This document shows, piece by piece, positions 1-8,509 of a DNA stretch of 64,000 bases. Where the stretch lies: contig CAYQVO010000002.1 of the NCBI GenBank assembly GCA_964421085.1, positions 135,392-199,391 of the forward strand, read 5' to 3'. Source of the DNA: CAYQVO01 sp964421085 (GTDB lineage Bacteria > Bdellovibrionota_C > UBA2361 > CAYQVO01). Within the stretch, counting starts at the first letter, position 1. Each line of letters opens with the position of its first letter. The notes beneath the pieces are model-generated. The model made no database searches and was not told where the DNA came from. It saw only the letters and a list, made by a program, of their open reading frames with translations. The position numbers and the translations under genes are program-made.

Positions 1-1
1 G

Positions 2-238
2 GCAATCTCCCGGTGTTTCGAGTATCAGGCCGACCGGTTCGCAGTGCGTGCTGTCGAAGACCCGGCCCCTCTTTCAAACGCCCTCATAAAACTTTCGAGA
101 AAGAGCCTCAGCAATCTGACCCCGCACCCGCTGTACAGTTTCATTCATTATTCTCATCCGACACTGGTAGAGAGAATTTCGGCCATGCGTGACGTGGAAA
201 CCGAAGCAGTCCTGAAAGAGAACTCCCCGGGCGGCTGA
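2..238 (+). CDS. M48-family (Ste24-like) zinc metalloprotease, C-terminal fragment
   Basis: Only the last 78 or so codons are inside the window; the reading frame is open from base 2. The fragment begins with AISRCFEYQADRFA, the SRxxEYxAD signature of Ste24/CAAX-protease-1-like M48 peptidases, in which the Glu is the third zinc ligand. The HPTLVERISAM segment near the end is also usual for the family. The HExxH motif and membrane segments lie upstream of the window. The family cleaves membrane or exported proteins; no substrate can be named here. The next gene converges on it only 20 bases away. Confidence 0.85.
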   Translation, partial: AISRCFEYQADRFAVRAVEDPAPLSNALIKLSRKSLSNLTPHPLYSFIHYSHPTLVERISAMRDVETEAVLKENSPGG

Positions 239-257
239 CACGGACTTGAGCGCCCGC

Positions 258-1385
258 TCAAGTCCCGCCTCCCGGCCTCATCGATGCAGCTTTCCTTATC
301 TCCGCACCCTCGGCGATATTTCCCTTCCCGTCGAAAGCGGATATTTCAACCAGGTCGTACTGCCTCAAATGCCTCGCCGCATGTCTGGTTTCAGCCGGAA
401 GCTTTTTTGTGACCGCAGTCAGTCCGTACATGTCAGGTCCGCAGATGGGAAAGACCATCCCCTGCCGCGCTTTCCCGGCAGGACGAAGTACCCGGTATCC
501 TTTCCGCATTTCGCCGTTTCGTATGAAAACAAACGCGGAAAACTTCATCCTGTGCTTGTTGAAATCAGTAAGGGCATCGAGCTGCCGGATAAGCGAAGGC
601 TCGTTCCAGCCCGTTGACGCGTGGCACCAGTCCGTCCCGGATGACGAAAGCATGGGACAGTTGCCGCATCGCGTGCATGGAAAGCGAACAACGAGATCTT
701 TGAAACGTGAAAGAATCAGATCCCGGAGAACCATCAGGTCTCTCGTGATGCTCAGTGTACCCGGCTCCAGCAGTATAAGGACGCCTTTGTTCGCAAGTCT
801 TTCACGGAACACTTCAACGAGTTCAAGACCGGGTCCCATGCCGATCTCGGAAACAACATTTGCGGCAATGACGATATTGAACTGTCCGTCGGGGATCTTC
901 GATCCCCTTATGAAATCAACCTGAGCCGAGGGCCATGGTGACCTGGACTGTATCTTTTCTGCGACTTTGAGCATCTCCGGAGAAGAGTCAATGCAGGTGT
1001 ACCTGCATTCGCCGCTCAGGACGCTTTGAGCCGCAAGAGTCGCAGTTCCGGGGCCGCATCCATAATCGAGAACGGTGAACTGTCTGCTGAGATACGAAGA
1101 CGGAAGATCGAGCAACAGGGTGCGCAACTTGAAGAAATTGATGGGGAGGTAGTAGAGAGCGTACGCTGAGGCGTCCGCGTGGGAGAACTCGGGGAGGGGA
1201 GGAGAACCTGCCGTCCGGCTGGTATAGAGTTCCGACAGCGTCCTGATTCGGCCCGCTGCAGGAAGAAGGAATTCGTTTCCAATAGCTCCCGTGCTCAGCT
1301 GAGCTGCGGCTTCGGGCGGCAGCAACGCCTCGACAATGGACTGTTGAAGAAGGTCGAGAATATTATTCTGAGAAGACTCCCTCAT
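258..1385 (-). CDS. Rsm22-family ribosomal small-subunit methyltransferase
   Basis: This 375-residue protein has an SAM-binding Rossmann motif (VLDYGCGPGTATLA) in the middle. In its C-terminal half is the cysteine cluster CTRCGNCPM...WCH, which is diagnostic of the Rsm22/METTL17 family. Mitochondrial members of that family bind an Fe-S cluster through these cysteines and act in small-subunit assembly, so a ribosome-assembly methyltransferase role is inferred. The gene is divergent from the heptose-enzyme fusion with only 22 bases between starts, so any promoter must reach into one of the two coding regions. The ATG at 1385 was chosen as the first in frame; no strong Shine-Dalgarno is visible. 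Confidence 0.8.
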   Translation of the reverse strand: MRESSQNNILDLLQQSIVEALLPPEAAAQLSTGAIGNEFLLPAAGRIRTLSELYTSRTAGSPPLPEFSHADASAYALYYLPINFFKLRTLLLDLPSSYLSRQFTVLDYGCGPGTATLAAQSVLSGECRYTCIDSSPEMLKVAEKIQSRSPWPSAQVDFIRGSKIPDGQFNIVIAANVVSEIGMGPGLELVEVFRERLANKGVLILLEPGTLSITRDLMVLRDLILSRFKDLVVRFPCTRCGNCPMLSSSGTDWCHASTGWNEPSLIRQLDALTDFNKHRMKFSAFVFIRNGEMRKGYRVLRPAGKARQGMVFPICGPDMYGLTAVTKKLPAETRHAARHLRQYDLVEISAFDGKGNIAEGAEIRKAASMRPGGGT

Positions 1386-1407
1386 GATTTGCTGCTAAAC
1401 TCCCCAC

Positions 1408-2469
1408 ATGAAGACTAACGGATCCGCAGAGAAAATTAAATCAAGGCAGGAAGCCGAAGGCATAATAAGGCAGTGGCAGAAAGAGGGAGCTTCAGTCGGC
1501 TTCACCTCCGGTGTGTTTGACCTTATTCATGCCGGGCACGTCGAATACCTCGAAGATGCTGCTGGGAACTGCGATCGCCTTGTGGTCGGTGTCAATTCGG
1601 ACTCCTCCGCGCGCGAACTGAAGGGGGAAAAACGCCCGATTTGCTCCGAGAAGAGCCGGGTTCAGGTTGTGGCAGGTCTGGCATGTGTGGATCTTGTTTT
1701 TACTTTTGACGAGCGGAACAACAATAAAAACGTCGATGTTCTGAAGCCCGATGTTTATATCAAAGCCGGCGATTACTCCTCGTGCGCTCTGACATCGGGG
1801 AGCATCGTGGAGTCTTACGGCGGACGGGTCCATATTGTTCCATTCAAGAAAGGATTTTCCTCGACTGGAATAATCAACCGCATTCTTGAATCTCACCTGG
1901 ATGAGCTTCCGGAAGCGGGGCCGAAGGTCCGGTACAAAAAAATGCCTGCAGTCTTTCTCGACAGGGATGGCACGATAAACGAGGAAGTGGATTATCTGGG
2001 CGATCCAAAGGACATGAAGATGATTCCCGGCGCGGCTGAGGCAATGGGAAAGCTCACCGGCGCGGGATACAGACTTATCATCGTGACGAATCAGCCCGGG
2101 ATAGGTTTTGGTTATTACACGGCGCCGGATTTCTTCAGAGTGAACAAGGAAATTCTCAAAGAGGCGGGTAAAGCAGGCGCGAGAGTCAGCAGAATCTATT
2201 ACTGCCCCCACACGCAGGCCGACAATTGTGGATGCAGAAAGCCGCTCACGTATTTTATCGAGCGCGCAGCGAAAGAGATGAACATTGATCTCGGCGGAAG
2301 TTTCGTTGTCGGTGACAGGACATGCGATATCGAGCTTGGAAGAAATGCGGGCGTAAGGACCATCCTTGTCGGGACGGGCGCCGCCGGCAAAGACGGGCAG
2401 TATGAGGTGACGCCGGATTACATCGCGGCTGATCTTGCTGAAGCGGTGAAGATTATTTCAGCTGTGTGA
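1408..2469 (+). CDS. fusion of HldE-type nucleotidyltransferase and GmhB-type heptose bisphosphate phosphatase
   Basis: Two enzymes of ADP-heptose synthesis sit in one 353-residue chain. Residues about 30-165 are a cytidylyltransferase-like domain with the GVFDLIHAGH motif (GxFDxxHxGH), like the C-terminal half of HldE (RfaE2). From about residue 183 a HAD-IIIA phosphatase follows, with the FLDRDGTIN nucleophile loop and the zinc loop CPHTQADNCGCRKP of GmhB. Together they would dephosphorylate heptose-1,7-bisphosphate and then adenylylate heptose-1-phosphate. The HldE kinase domain is absent and must be encoded elsewhere. The domain calls are strong; the fusion order is unusual. The final sugar (ADP-heptose or a GDP-heptose variant) is inferred. 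Confidence 0.85.
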   Translation: MKTNGSAEKIKSRQEAEGIIRQWQKEGASVGFTSGVFDLIHAGHVEYLEDAAGNCDRLVVGVNSDSSARELKGEKRPICSEKSRVQVVAGLACVDLVFTFDERNNNKNVDVLKPDVYIKAGDYSSCALTSGSIVESYGGRVHIVPFKKGFSSTGIINRILESHLDELPEAGPKVRYKKMPAVFLDRDGTINEEVDYLGDPKDMKMIPGAAEAMGKLTGAGYRLIIVTNQPGIGFGYYTAPDFFRVNKEILKEAGKAGARVSRIYYCPHTQADNCGCRKPLTYFIERAAKEMNIDLGGSFVVGDRTCDIELGRNAGVRTILVGTGAAGKDGQYEVTPDYIAADLAEAVKIISAV

Positions 2470-2555
2470 CGCCCGCCCGTCACCTTCCGTCTCTTCAATA
2501 AAATGCTTCCCCCGGGCCTCCTGTTGGAGGAATATACGGCTGAGGACCGATTAAT

Positions 2556-3686
2556 ATGAAGAACGCTTCGAACATCACCGCCACAGGTCCCAATATCGTT
2601 CTTGTCGGCGGCGGCCATGCGCATATGGAGGCGCTTCGTTTAATGGCGAAAGAGCCGCTTTACGGAGCGAGGGTAATACTTGTGTCAGATGTTACTCATG
2701 CCACGTTTGCCGGAATGCTCCCTGAGGTGATCACAGGAAAGGTGAAGCTCGAGGATGCGGTTATTGATCTCAGGAAGATATGCCGGGATGCAGGCGCTGA
2801 ATTCGTACAGGGGAACGTGTGCGGGCTCAATCTTGCCGAACGTTTCATCTCGCTTGATCGCGGTACCACCATCTCTTTCCGGTTATTGTCTCTCAATATC
2901 GGAAGCAGGCCCGCCTTCAGCGATGATCCGTCAGTGGTCGAACACGCATGGCCCCTGAAGCCCATTGAAATCTTCCTCAACAGACTGGAGGCCTTCATTG
3001 CCGCGCACCGGGAGGGCGAAACGAAAACAGTCGTAGTCGTAGGCGGCGGAAAAAACGCCTTTGAGCTTGTATGCAGTCTGCGCGAACGGCTCCTGTCCGA
3101 CGTGATACTTCATATAGTGCAGCCGAACGAAAGGTTCCTCGAAGATCACATGCCGGCGACAGGAGAAATCGCGCAGCGTGTGCTTGAAAGTAAAAAGATC
3201 GTGATTCACCTGGACGAATATGTAACGGAGGTGAACAAAGATTCCATTATCTGCGAATCAGGACTCGAGCTTCCAACCGACGTAATTATCTGGGCGGCGC
3301 GAGCTGAACCTGCGGCCCGATGGCCGGCCGCGGCCGGGCTTGCCACCGATTCCTGCGGTTTCATGCAGATTCGCGACAGCCTGCAGAGCGTATCGCACAC
3401 CTTCGTTTTCGGCGCCGGTGAAATAACGTCCTGCGGAGGATGTTATTACCCCCGCACTGCCCGGATAAGCATTCTTCAGGGGCCGCTTCTTTATCGCAAC
3501 CTGAAGAGATGGATTGAAGGGAGGAAACTCGAGACCTTCGAATGCTCGAGTTTGTCGAGAGATTTCATTTTCACAGGAACCGCAGGCGCGATAGTTCAGA
3601 CGCGGAAGTTCGCGATAGATTCGCCCATAGCGGGCATGATCAGATCATGGCAGAATCGAAGGTTCATGGCGAGAGTTGCAGGATAA
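2556..3686 (+). CDS. FAD-dependent pyridine-nucleotide oxidoreductase (SelD-N-terminal-like / NDH-2-like)
   Basis: A 376-residue flavoprotein with an N-terminal FAD-binding motif (VLVGGGHAHMEAL), a second dinucleotide fold for NAD(P)H (VVVVGGGKNAFELV) and a C-terminal FAD-contact motif (FVFGAGEI). The GGGHAH start and the following ATFAGMLPEVITG match the oxidoreductase domain found fused upstream of selenophosphate synthetase (SelD) in some bacteria. Here the SelD part is absent. There is no CxxC redox pair, so a type II NADH dehydrogenase-like quinone or other electron-transfer role is more likely than disulfide reduction. The ATG at 2556 lies downstream of a GGAGGAA-like site at 2525-2532, farther than usual. 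Confidence 0.75.
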   Translation: MKNASNITATGPNIVLVGGGHAHMEALRLMAKEPLYGARVILVSDVTHATFAGMLPEVITGKVKLEDAVIDLRKICRDAGAEFVQGNVCGLNLAERFISLDRGTTISFRLLSLNIGSRPAFSDDPSVVEHAWPLKPIEIFLNRLEAFIAAHREGETKTVVVVGGGKNAFELVCSLRERLLSDVILHIVQPNERFLEDHMPATGEIAQRVLESKKIVIHLDEYVTEVNKDSIICESGLELPTDVIIWAARAEPAARWPAAAGLATDSCGFMQIRDSLQSVSHTFVFGAGEITSCGGCYYPRTARISILQGPLLYRNLKRWIEGRKLETFECSSLSRDFIFTGTAGAIVQTRKFAIDSPIAGMIRSWQNRRFMARVAG

Positions 3687-3695
3687 CGCCGGCGC

Positions 3696-4031
3696 CTATC
3701 TCCTGAACGCCCACGCCATCTGCCGCGGAATTCCACATTCGATGAATTCGCGCACGCGACCCTGAACCTGTGCCATATCAAGATCGAGGTGCCGGCAGAT
3801 CCAGGAGAGAGAGAATGGAAGACTCGAGTCGCCGCCCCAGTCTTCGAAGAACCATCTCTCTGCCTGCTTCGAATGCGGCTTGTCTTTTTCGAGCACGTCA
3901 CGGATCGCCTGTTCCATGACGGCAAGGAGCAGGCGTTGTTCAGGGGTGAGTTTGCCTTCAGAACCTCCCAGTTCCGGCGCGATTACTGTCGTCGTCCCGG
4001 CGAATTCAAAAGCAGAAAAGTGATTCCTCAT
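3696..4031 (-). CDS. conserved hypothetical protein
   Basis: A 111-residue soluble protein with no signal peptide. The segment LTPEQRLLLAVMEQAIRDVL, followed by a Trp-rich patch and a short helix-rich tail (SWICRHLDLDMAQVQGRV), resembles a small family I know only as hypothetical proteins in delta-proteobacteria and relatives. The tail could be a helix-turn-helix, but this is a guess. The gene is on the same strand as the penicillin-binding protein gene upstream and is separated from it by a 160-base gap that contains a hairpin. Confidence 0.55.
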   Translation of the reverse strand: MRNHFSAFEFAGTTTVIAPELGGSEGKLTPEQRLLLAVMEQAIRDVLEKDKPHSKQAERWFFEDWGGDSSLPFSLSWICRHLDLDMAQVQGRVREFIECGIPRQMAWAFRR

Positions 4032-4051
4032 ACGTCAGACCTTCAAAATGC

Positions 4052-4079
4052 AAGGTGCGATTTGATTGCACCTTTTTTT
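4052..4079 (+). terminator. Rho-independent terminator-like hairpin
   Basis: A perfect 7-bp stem (AAGGTGC 4052-4058 with GCACCTT 4068-4074), a 9-base loop, and a run of seven T at 4073-4079 on the plus strand. It would stop plus-strand transcripts running on from the oxidoreductase gene through the antisense side of the small hypothetical gene. On the minus strand the T run is missing. Confidence 0.6.
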
Positions 4080-4192
4080 GAAGCAGCCCGCAACGGAAGG
4101 GTTCATAAAAGATTCAACTTTAGAATGCTGCGCGTTTCAAAGATCCGTTCGGCGTCTGAATGAGCGTTCATGCCCTGAACCGCGCTTCTCAA

Positions 4193-5491
4193 TTATAACA
4201 GATACTTTTCAATCAGCAGCCTTCCGAGGTGGGAGGGCTTCGAATCGAGTGTGCTGCTGTTGACTGAAATAATTGCCACTGCAATTGCCGGCTTTTCCAG
4301 CGGCGCTGCCGCAATGAACCAGTGATTCAGACCGGGCGGGCGGTCTCCGCGGAGCGTACCTGTTTTCGCCGCAACCCGGATCCCCCGCAGCCGGCTTGCT
4401 TTGTTTCCGGAGAACTCTCTCTTCGAGGTTCCGACAGTGGTTGTATACTCCATCATCTGAAGCGTCGTCGCGGCGCTTTCCATAGACACCGATTTTTTAA
4501 AAAGGGTCGGACGGGATTCGTACACAACCCGTCCATCCGCCGATACAATCCGCTCCACAAAAGAAGGGACCGGCATCAGACCGCCGTTTGCCATCGCTGA
4601 CATTATCATCGCGGCATGCACCGGGCTCAGTGTGACAGCGCCGAAACCTGCGCATGTTCTGCTGAATTCAAAATCAGTTTCCGGGATCGACGCAGTGCTC
4701 TGGGGCAATGGTGCTTCAAAGGATATGGGCTCATTGAATCCGAAAGAGCGGGCATACCGCCGCACTGCAGGCACATCGAGGTAATCAAGACCAAGACGCC
4801 CGAAAACGGGATTGCACGATTTGCCCAGAGCCTCAGCTACCGTCATTGAATGCTGATCCCGGCGCGCATCGGGGCGGAAATTGAGCTGATTGAGTGTATA
4901 GATCCCCCCGCGGAAATTTATCGTGTGCATAGGATTAATAGCCGCCTTCTCGACCACCGCGGCAGCAGTGATGACTTTAAACAGAGAAGCAGCCGGAAAC
5001 CCCGCATGAAGAGGAAGGTTTTCGTATGTCTGGGATTTCCCCGCGATTGCCATGATTCTTCCTGTTGAGGGCTGCATGACCACCATGGCGATGTGCGGGG
5101 CCCGCGCTTTATCTATCAACGCCTGGGCGAGCGTCTGCATCTGAGGATCCATCGTGTAATAAATAAAATCGTTCCGGTTCGTCACGCCGGTGACCCTGCT
5201 CTTGAGGGGCAGGGCAAAACGCGGAACATGGTTGAGCACAGGTCTGCCGCTTTGACTGTAACTGAGCTCAAGGGGAGCAGAAGGCAGGGCCAGGCGGTAT
5301 TTCGGTGCCGGCGGCGCTGCAGAACTCGTTTTCTTCTTCGAAGAAGTCTTGCTTATCTTCGTGGTACTTTTTACCGAACTCCATTTCTTTTGCGAGCCTG
5401 TCTTGTACTGCGCATGAGGAGCCGCATTAACAACCGGTGGAATAATCAGGATCAATATGAGCAGAATACGGATTGAATACATAAGGGGCAT
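4193..5491 (-). CDS. penicillin-binding protein, transpeptidase domain only
   Basis: A 432-residue exported protein. A hydrophobic signal segment (residues 5-23) is followed by a Ser/Lys-rich linker (about 36-60) and a short stretch before the transpeptidase domain. The three catalytic motifs are present: SLFK with Ser169, SCN in GKSCNPVFG, and KTG in AAKTGTLRG. It lacks the long N-terminal dimerisation domain of PBP2/FtsI and any glycosyltransferase domain. It is therefore a small class B-like enzyme, a cross-linker or a specialised D,D-transpeptidase. It is divergent from bactofilin with about 165 bases between them, which fits a link to cell-shape control but does not prove it. Confidence 0.85.
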   Translation of the reverse strand: MPLMYSIRILLILILIIPPVVNAAPHAQYKTGSQKKWSSVKSTTKISKTSSKKKTSSAAPPAPKYRLALPSAPLELSYSQSGRPVLNHVPRFALPLKSRVTGVTNRNDFIYYTMDPQMQTLAQALIDKARAPHIAMVVMQPSTGRIMAIAGKSQTYENLPLHAGFPAASLFKVITAAAVVEKAAINPMHTINFRGGIYTLNQLNFRPDARRDQHSMTVAEALGKSCNPVFGRLGLDYLDVPAVRRYARSFGFNEPISFEAPLPQSTASIPETDFEFSRTCAGFGAVTLSPVHAAMIMSAMANGGLMPVPSFVERIVSADGRVVYESRPTLFKKSVSMESAATTLQMMEYTTTVGTSKREFSGNKASRLRGIRVAAKTGTLRGDRPPGLNHWFIAAAPLEKPAIAVAIISVNSSTLDSKPSHLGRLLIEKYLL

Positions 5492-5656
5492 GATAACAAC
5501 GTTTTCGGCGGCTTGCCTTTATCTAAACTGTGTCCGATAGCACGACTCCGGCATTCAGACGCGGCACTATCAGAAAAGCGGTTACACTGGATTATTTCGT
5601 ATATCGAGAGTATTATTCAAGCCGTTCTTTACAACCTGACAAAAGGAACAGTAATC

Positions 5657-6319
5657 ATGGGTTTCTGGACCAAAAAACCGGGGATGGAAGGCAGCGAAAG
5701 CGGATTGGCTTCCACATCTAAACCTGCTCCCGAGATATTTACTCCTCAGTCGAAGCAGGAAATAAGAAATTTATTCGAGAAAAAGTCGGAAAGTATTATT
5801 GATGTCGACGCGGTGCTCGAGAAATTCGGCAAGGTGCGGTCAGCACTTGGAACAGGCACTGTGATTCAGGGGAAGCTCACCTTTGACACCCCTGTCCGTA
5901 TCGACGGAAGGCTTTCAGGAGAGATTTTTTCGTCGGCAGCGCTTGTCGTTGGTCCAGCCGGTATTGTTGACGCAACTGTTGAAGTGAGCCAGCTTGTTGT
6001 ACTCGGGTCGGTGAAAGGCTCCGTAACGGCCGCCGATCGAGTGGAAGTCTATTCAGGCGGGACCCTGGAAGGCACTGTGAACACTCCAGTCCTGATTATT
6101 GAAAAAGGGTGCGCTTTCAACGGCGATTGCAGAATGCCGCAGAAGGAACAGAAACCAGCCGCGCAACCAGCTAAAACGGGGCCTCAACCAGCCTCTCAGC
6201 CGTCGCCGAAGGAGCAGCAGGGGGGTGCAAAGCTGCAGGGCGGCACGCAGCAATTGTCTCCACAGCCATCGACCCCACAGCCATCGACCCCACAGCAATC
6301 GACGGGATTCCGGAAGTAG
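5657..6319 (+). CDS. bactofilin (polymer-forming cytoskeletal protein)
   Basis: The ATG at 5657 is preceded by AAAAGGA and gives a 220-residue protein; the frame is open farther upstream without a better start. The central part (about residues 45-155) is the right-handed beta-helical bactofilin domain, with the regular IQGKLTFDTPVRIDGRLSGEIFS-type repeats typical of the family. The last 60 residues are a low-complexity Pro/Gln/Ser tail ending in a threefold PQPST-type repeat encoded by a DNA repeat. Bactofilins form nucleotide-free filaments on the inner membrane and often recruit cell-wall enzymes. The divergent penicillin-binding protein gene and the downstream mre operon fit such a role. 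Confidence 0.9.
   Translation: MGFWTKKPGMEGSESGLASTSKPAPEIFTPQSKQEIRNLFEKKSESIIDVDAVLEKFGKVRSALGTGTVIQGKLTFDTPVRIDGRLSGEIFSSAALVVGPAGIVDATVEVSQLVVLGSVKGSVTAADRVEVYSGGTLEGTVNTPVLIIEKGCAFNGDCRMPQKEQKPAAQPAKTGPQPASQPSPKEQQGGAKLQGGTQQLSPQPSTPQPSTPQQSTGFRK
6260..6304 (+). repeat. 3 x 15-bp tandem repeat in the bactofilin tail
   Basis: Units at 6260-6274 and 6275-6289 are identical (CCACAGCCATCGACC). The third, 6290-6304, differs at two bases. In frame they encode PQPST-like pentapeptides. The repeat number could vary by slippage without breaking the frame, because the unit is a multiple of three. Confidence 0.9.
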
Positions 6320-6320
6320 C

Positions 6321-6349
6321 GGTTTTATTCTGTACAGGTTTTATTCTGT
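6321..6349 (+). repeat. tandem 13-base direct repeat between convergent genes
   Basis: GGTTTTATTCTGT occurs at 6321-6333 and again at 6337-6349. The repeats fill the gap between the bactofilin stop and the rplS stop, and the rplS stop codon lies in the second copy. No hairpin terminator is seen here. Confidence 0.8.
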
Positions 6350-6763
6350 CGCGTCGCCTTCCCCGGCAATCGCATTCATCTCCTTCTTTCCGAGGAAACG
6401 CCTGCGGATTCGGGCAGCTTTTCCGCGCAGAGGCCGCAGATAGAAAAGCCTGCCGCGACGCACGCGGCCCTTTGCGACAATTTCTATCTTTTCGACACGA
6501 GGACTGTGAACAAGAAAGGTCCTCTCTACGCCTATGTTCGCGGACACCTTTCGCACTGTGAATGTCGAGGAGGGTCCGCTGCCATTGTTTCTTTTTATTA
6601 CCACGCCTTCAAAGACCTGAATTCTTTCCTTTGCACCCTCGACAATACGGGCATGGACGCGCACAGTGTCCCCTGTCCGGAACTGCGGGACATCGCTTTT
6701 CATGATTGAGGCTTCAATTTGCGCCAGTTTATTGGGCGATAATTTAGTATCGGCGGCAGACAT
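6341..6763 (-). CDS. rplS: 50S ribosomal protein L19
   Basis: A 140-residue protein with the L19 signatures FRTGDTVRVHARIVEGAKERIQVFEGVVI and VRKVSANIGVERTFLVHSP. It also has the basic C-terminal part (VRRGRLFYLRPLRGKAARI), where LRGLRGKAARI is more usual. L19 sits at the 30S-50S interface. It is normally the last gene of rpsP-rimM-trmD-rplS; here it stands alone between bactofilin and an unknown gene. The annotated ATG adds about 20 residues before the conserved start at IMKSDVPQFR, so an internal Met is a possible alternative start. Confidence 0.95.
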   Translation of the reverse strand: MSAADTKLSPNKLAQIEASIMKSDVPQFRTGDTVRVHARIVEGAKERIQVFEGVVIKRNNGSGPSSTFTVRKVSANIGVERTFLVHSPRVEKIEIVAKGRVRRGRLFYLRPLRGKAARIRRRFLGKKEMNAIAGEGDATE

Positions 6764-6878
6764 CGCGAATTCCTGTATCGTGAATGATTTTCAATAAGTA
6801 AGGCCCGAGACAATATCATTAACTTTGAATGTTTACAAGTTGGGGGGTCCGCTCTACGATTTCAGGCATTGAGGGAGT

Positions 6879-7235
6879 ATGAATATGGCGCAGTACCCAA
6901 AGAAAAGAAAAGTCGCGGCTCGGAAGCCGGATAAGGATAAAGAGCGTATTTTCAGGGGATTATCGCTCCTTTTTTCAATGCATGGATTCAAAGTCCGGCG
7001 GGAAGAGTTAAAGAGAGGATCCGGCTGGAATGTGTCTAACGGGAGCTGCCGAAAGATTGATGAGCAGCTGATATTTGTCGACAGAAGGAGTTCGATAGAC
7101 GATCAGATCGGATTTCTTGCCCAGTGCTTCATCAAGACAGGTCTTTCGCTCGATGAACAGAAGCTGGATGAGATACCCGACGATTTGCGTCCTGTGCTGC
7201 TTTCGCTTTTCAACACATCTTCTTTAACGGTATGA
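6879..7235 (+). CDS. hypothetical protein upstream of mreB
   Basis: An 118-residue protein with a Lys/Arg-rich N-terminus (KKRKVAARKPDKDKERI) and no signal peptide or membrane segment. A GAGGGAG Shine-Dalgarno lies just before the ATG at 6879. The C-terminal half (QLIFVDRRSSIDDQIGFLAQCF...) looks like a compact alpha/beta fold. I do not recognise the family. It is divergent from rplS and 200 bases ahead of mreB on the same strand; the gap is long enough for a separate mre promoter. Confidence 0.6.
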   Translation: MNMAQYPKKRKVAARKPDKDKERIFRGLSLLFSMHGFKVRREELKRGSGWNVSNGSCRKIDEQLIFVDRRSSIDDQIGFLAQCFIKTGLSLDEQKLDEIPDDLRPVLLSLFNTSSLTV

Positions 7236-7436
7236 TGAATGCGAAGATCATGAACGCAGCTTCGCAGGAGGGCGGACAGGTTTAAGTTACTTAAACTAAT
7301 TTTGTTGATCTTGATCCCGCACTCATGCTACGAGGATTCTGATACTCTCGGGGGCAGGAGGTAAAGCGCGGGGCGTGGCTGCAGAGTTATCGACTTCAAA
7401 CAGCCGGCTATATAGAAACATTGACGAGAAGAAGCC

Positions 7437-8474
7437 ATGGTATTCGGGATCCTGAAGGGCCTGTTTTCTAACGATATTGCCATCGACCTGGGCACGGCAA
7501 ATACTCTGATTTATCTGAAAGGTCAGGGCATTGTGTGCAACGAACCGTCAGTGGTGGCGGTGCAGAACGACCCTTCAAATGGAAGGAAGAAAGTTCTCGC
7601 GGTCGGTGCGGAAGCAAAGAACATGCTCGGGCGTACGCCCGACAGCATTCAGGCAATCCGTCCCGTCAAAGACGGCGTGATTGCCGACTATGAAGTCACC
7701 GAGCAGATGCTTCGCCACCTCATCAGGAAGGTGCGGAACGGCCGCTCGCTTGTGCGTCCGAGAATCATAATCTCGGTCCCTCACGGAATCACCGAAGTTG
7801 AAAAACGGGCTGTTCGCGACTCTGCCGAGTCGGCGGGTGCTCGGGAAGTCTACCTGATTGAAGAGCCGATGGCAGCCGCCATCGGGGCCGGCCTGCCTGT
7901 AACCGAAGCGTGCGGCAGCATGATTCTGGACATCGGGGGAGGCACTACCGAGATTGCGATTCTTTCCCTGAAGGGCATTGTTTATTCGCGATCGATCAGG
8001 GTCGGCGGCGACAAGATGGACGAGTCCATCTCCAACTACATCAAGCGGCGGTACAATATCCTTATCGGCGAACGCACAGCAGAGCAGATAAAAATCGCCA
8101 TTGGAAGCGTGATGGCCACAGGACAGAACCTGTCAATCGAAGTCCGCGGCCGCGATCTTGTGCACGGCGTTCCGAAGGCGATGGGGGTTACCGAGGAGGA
8201 AGTTCGTGACGCACTTATCGAGCCGGTGAACCAGATTCTCGAGGTTATCAGAGTTGCGCTTGAAAAGACTCCGCCGGAACTCTCATCAGATATAGTGGAG
8301 CGGGGAATCACGCTTGCGGGCGGCGGCGCACTCATAAGGAACCTGGACAGACTTATTTCTGAAGAAACAGGACTCCCTGTCGTTCTGGTGGATGATCCCC
8401 TTTCCGCAGTAGTAATGGGGTCAGGCGCGCTTCTTGACCAGTTGGAACTGCTTAAAGACGTGGTATTTCAATAA
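7437..8474 (+). CDS. mreB: rod-shape-determining actin homologue MreB
   Basis: The 345-residue length is typical. Actin-superfamily phosphate-binding loops are visible (IAIDLGTANTLIY near the N-terminus, MILDIGGGTTEIAIL in the middle), as is the adenosine motif (GITLAGGGALI) near the end. MreB forms membrane-bound antiparallel filaments that position the elongation machinery. It is the first gene of mreB-mreC-mreD-mrdA-rodA, all on the plus strand with short gaps. Confidence 0.98.
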   Translation: MVFGILKGLFSNDIAIDLGTANTLIYLKGQGIVCNEPSVVAVQNDPSNGRKKVLAVGAEAKNMLGRTPDSIQAIRPVKDGVIADYEVTEQMLRHLIRKVRNGRSLVRPRIIISVPHGITEVEKRAVRDSAESAGAREVYLIEEPMAAAIGAGLPVTEACGSMILDIGGGTTEIAILSLKGIVYSRSIRVGGDKMDESISNYIKRRYNILIGERTAEQIKIAIGSVMATGQNLSIEVRGRDLVHGVPKAMGVTEEEVRDALIEPVNQILEVIRVALEKTPPELSSDIVERGITLAGGGALIRNLDRLISEETGLPVVLVDDPLSAVVMGSGALLDQLELLKDVVFQ

Positions 8475-8509
8475 CAAGGCGGCACTGCTGATACAGTGGC
8501 TTCTTCTGC

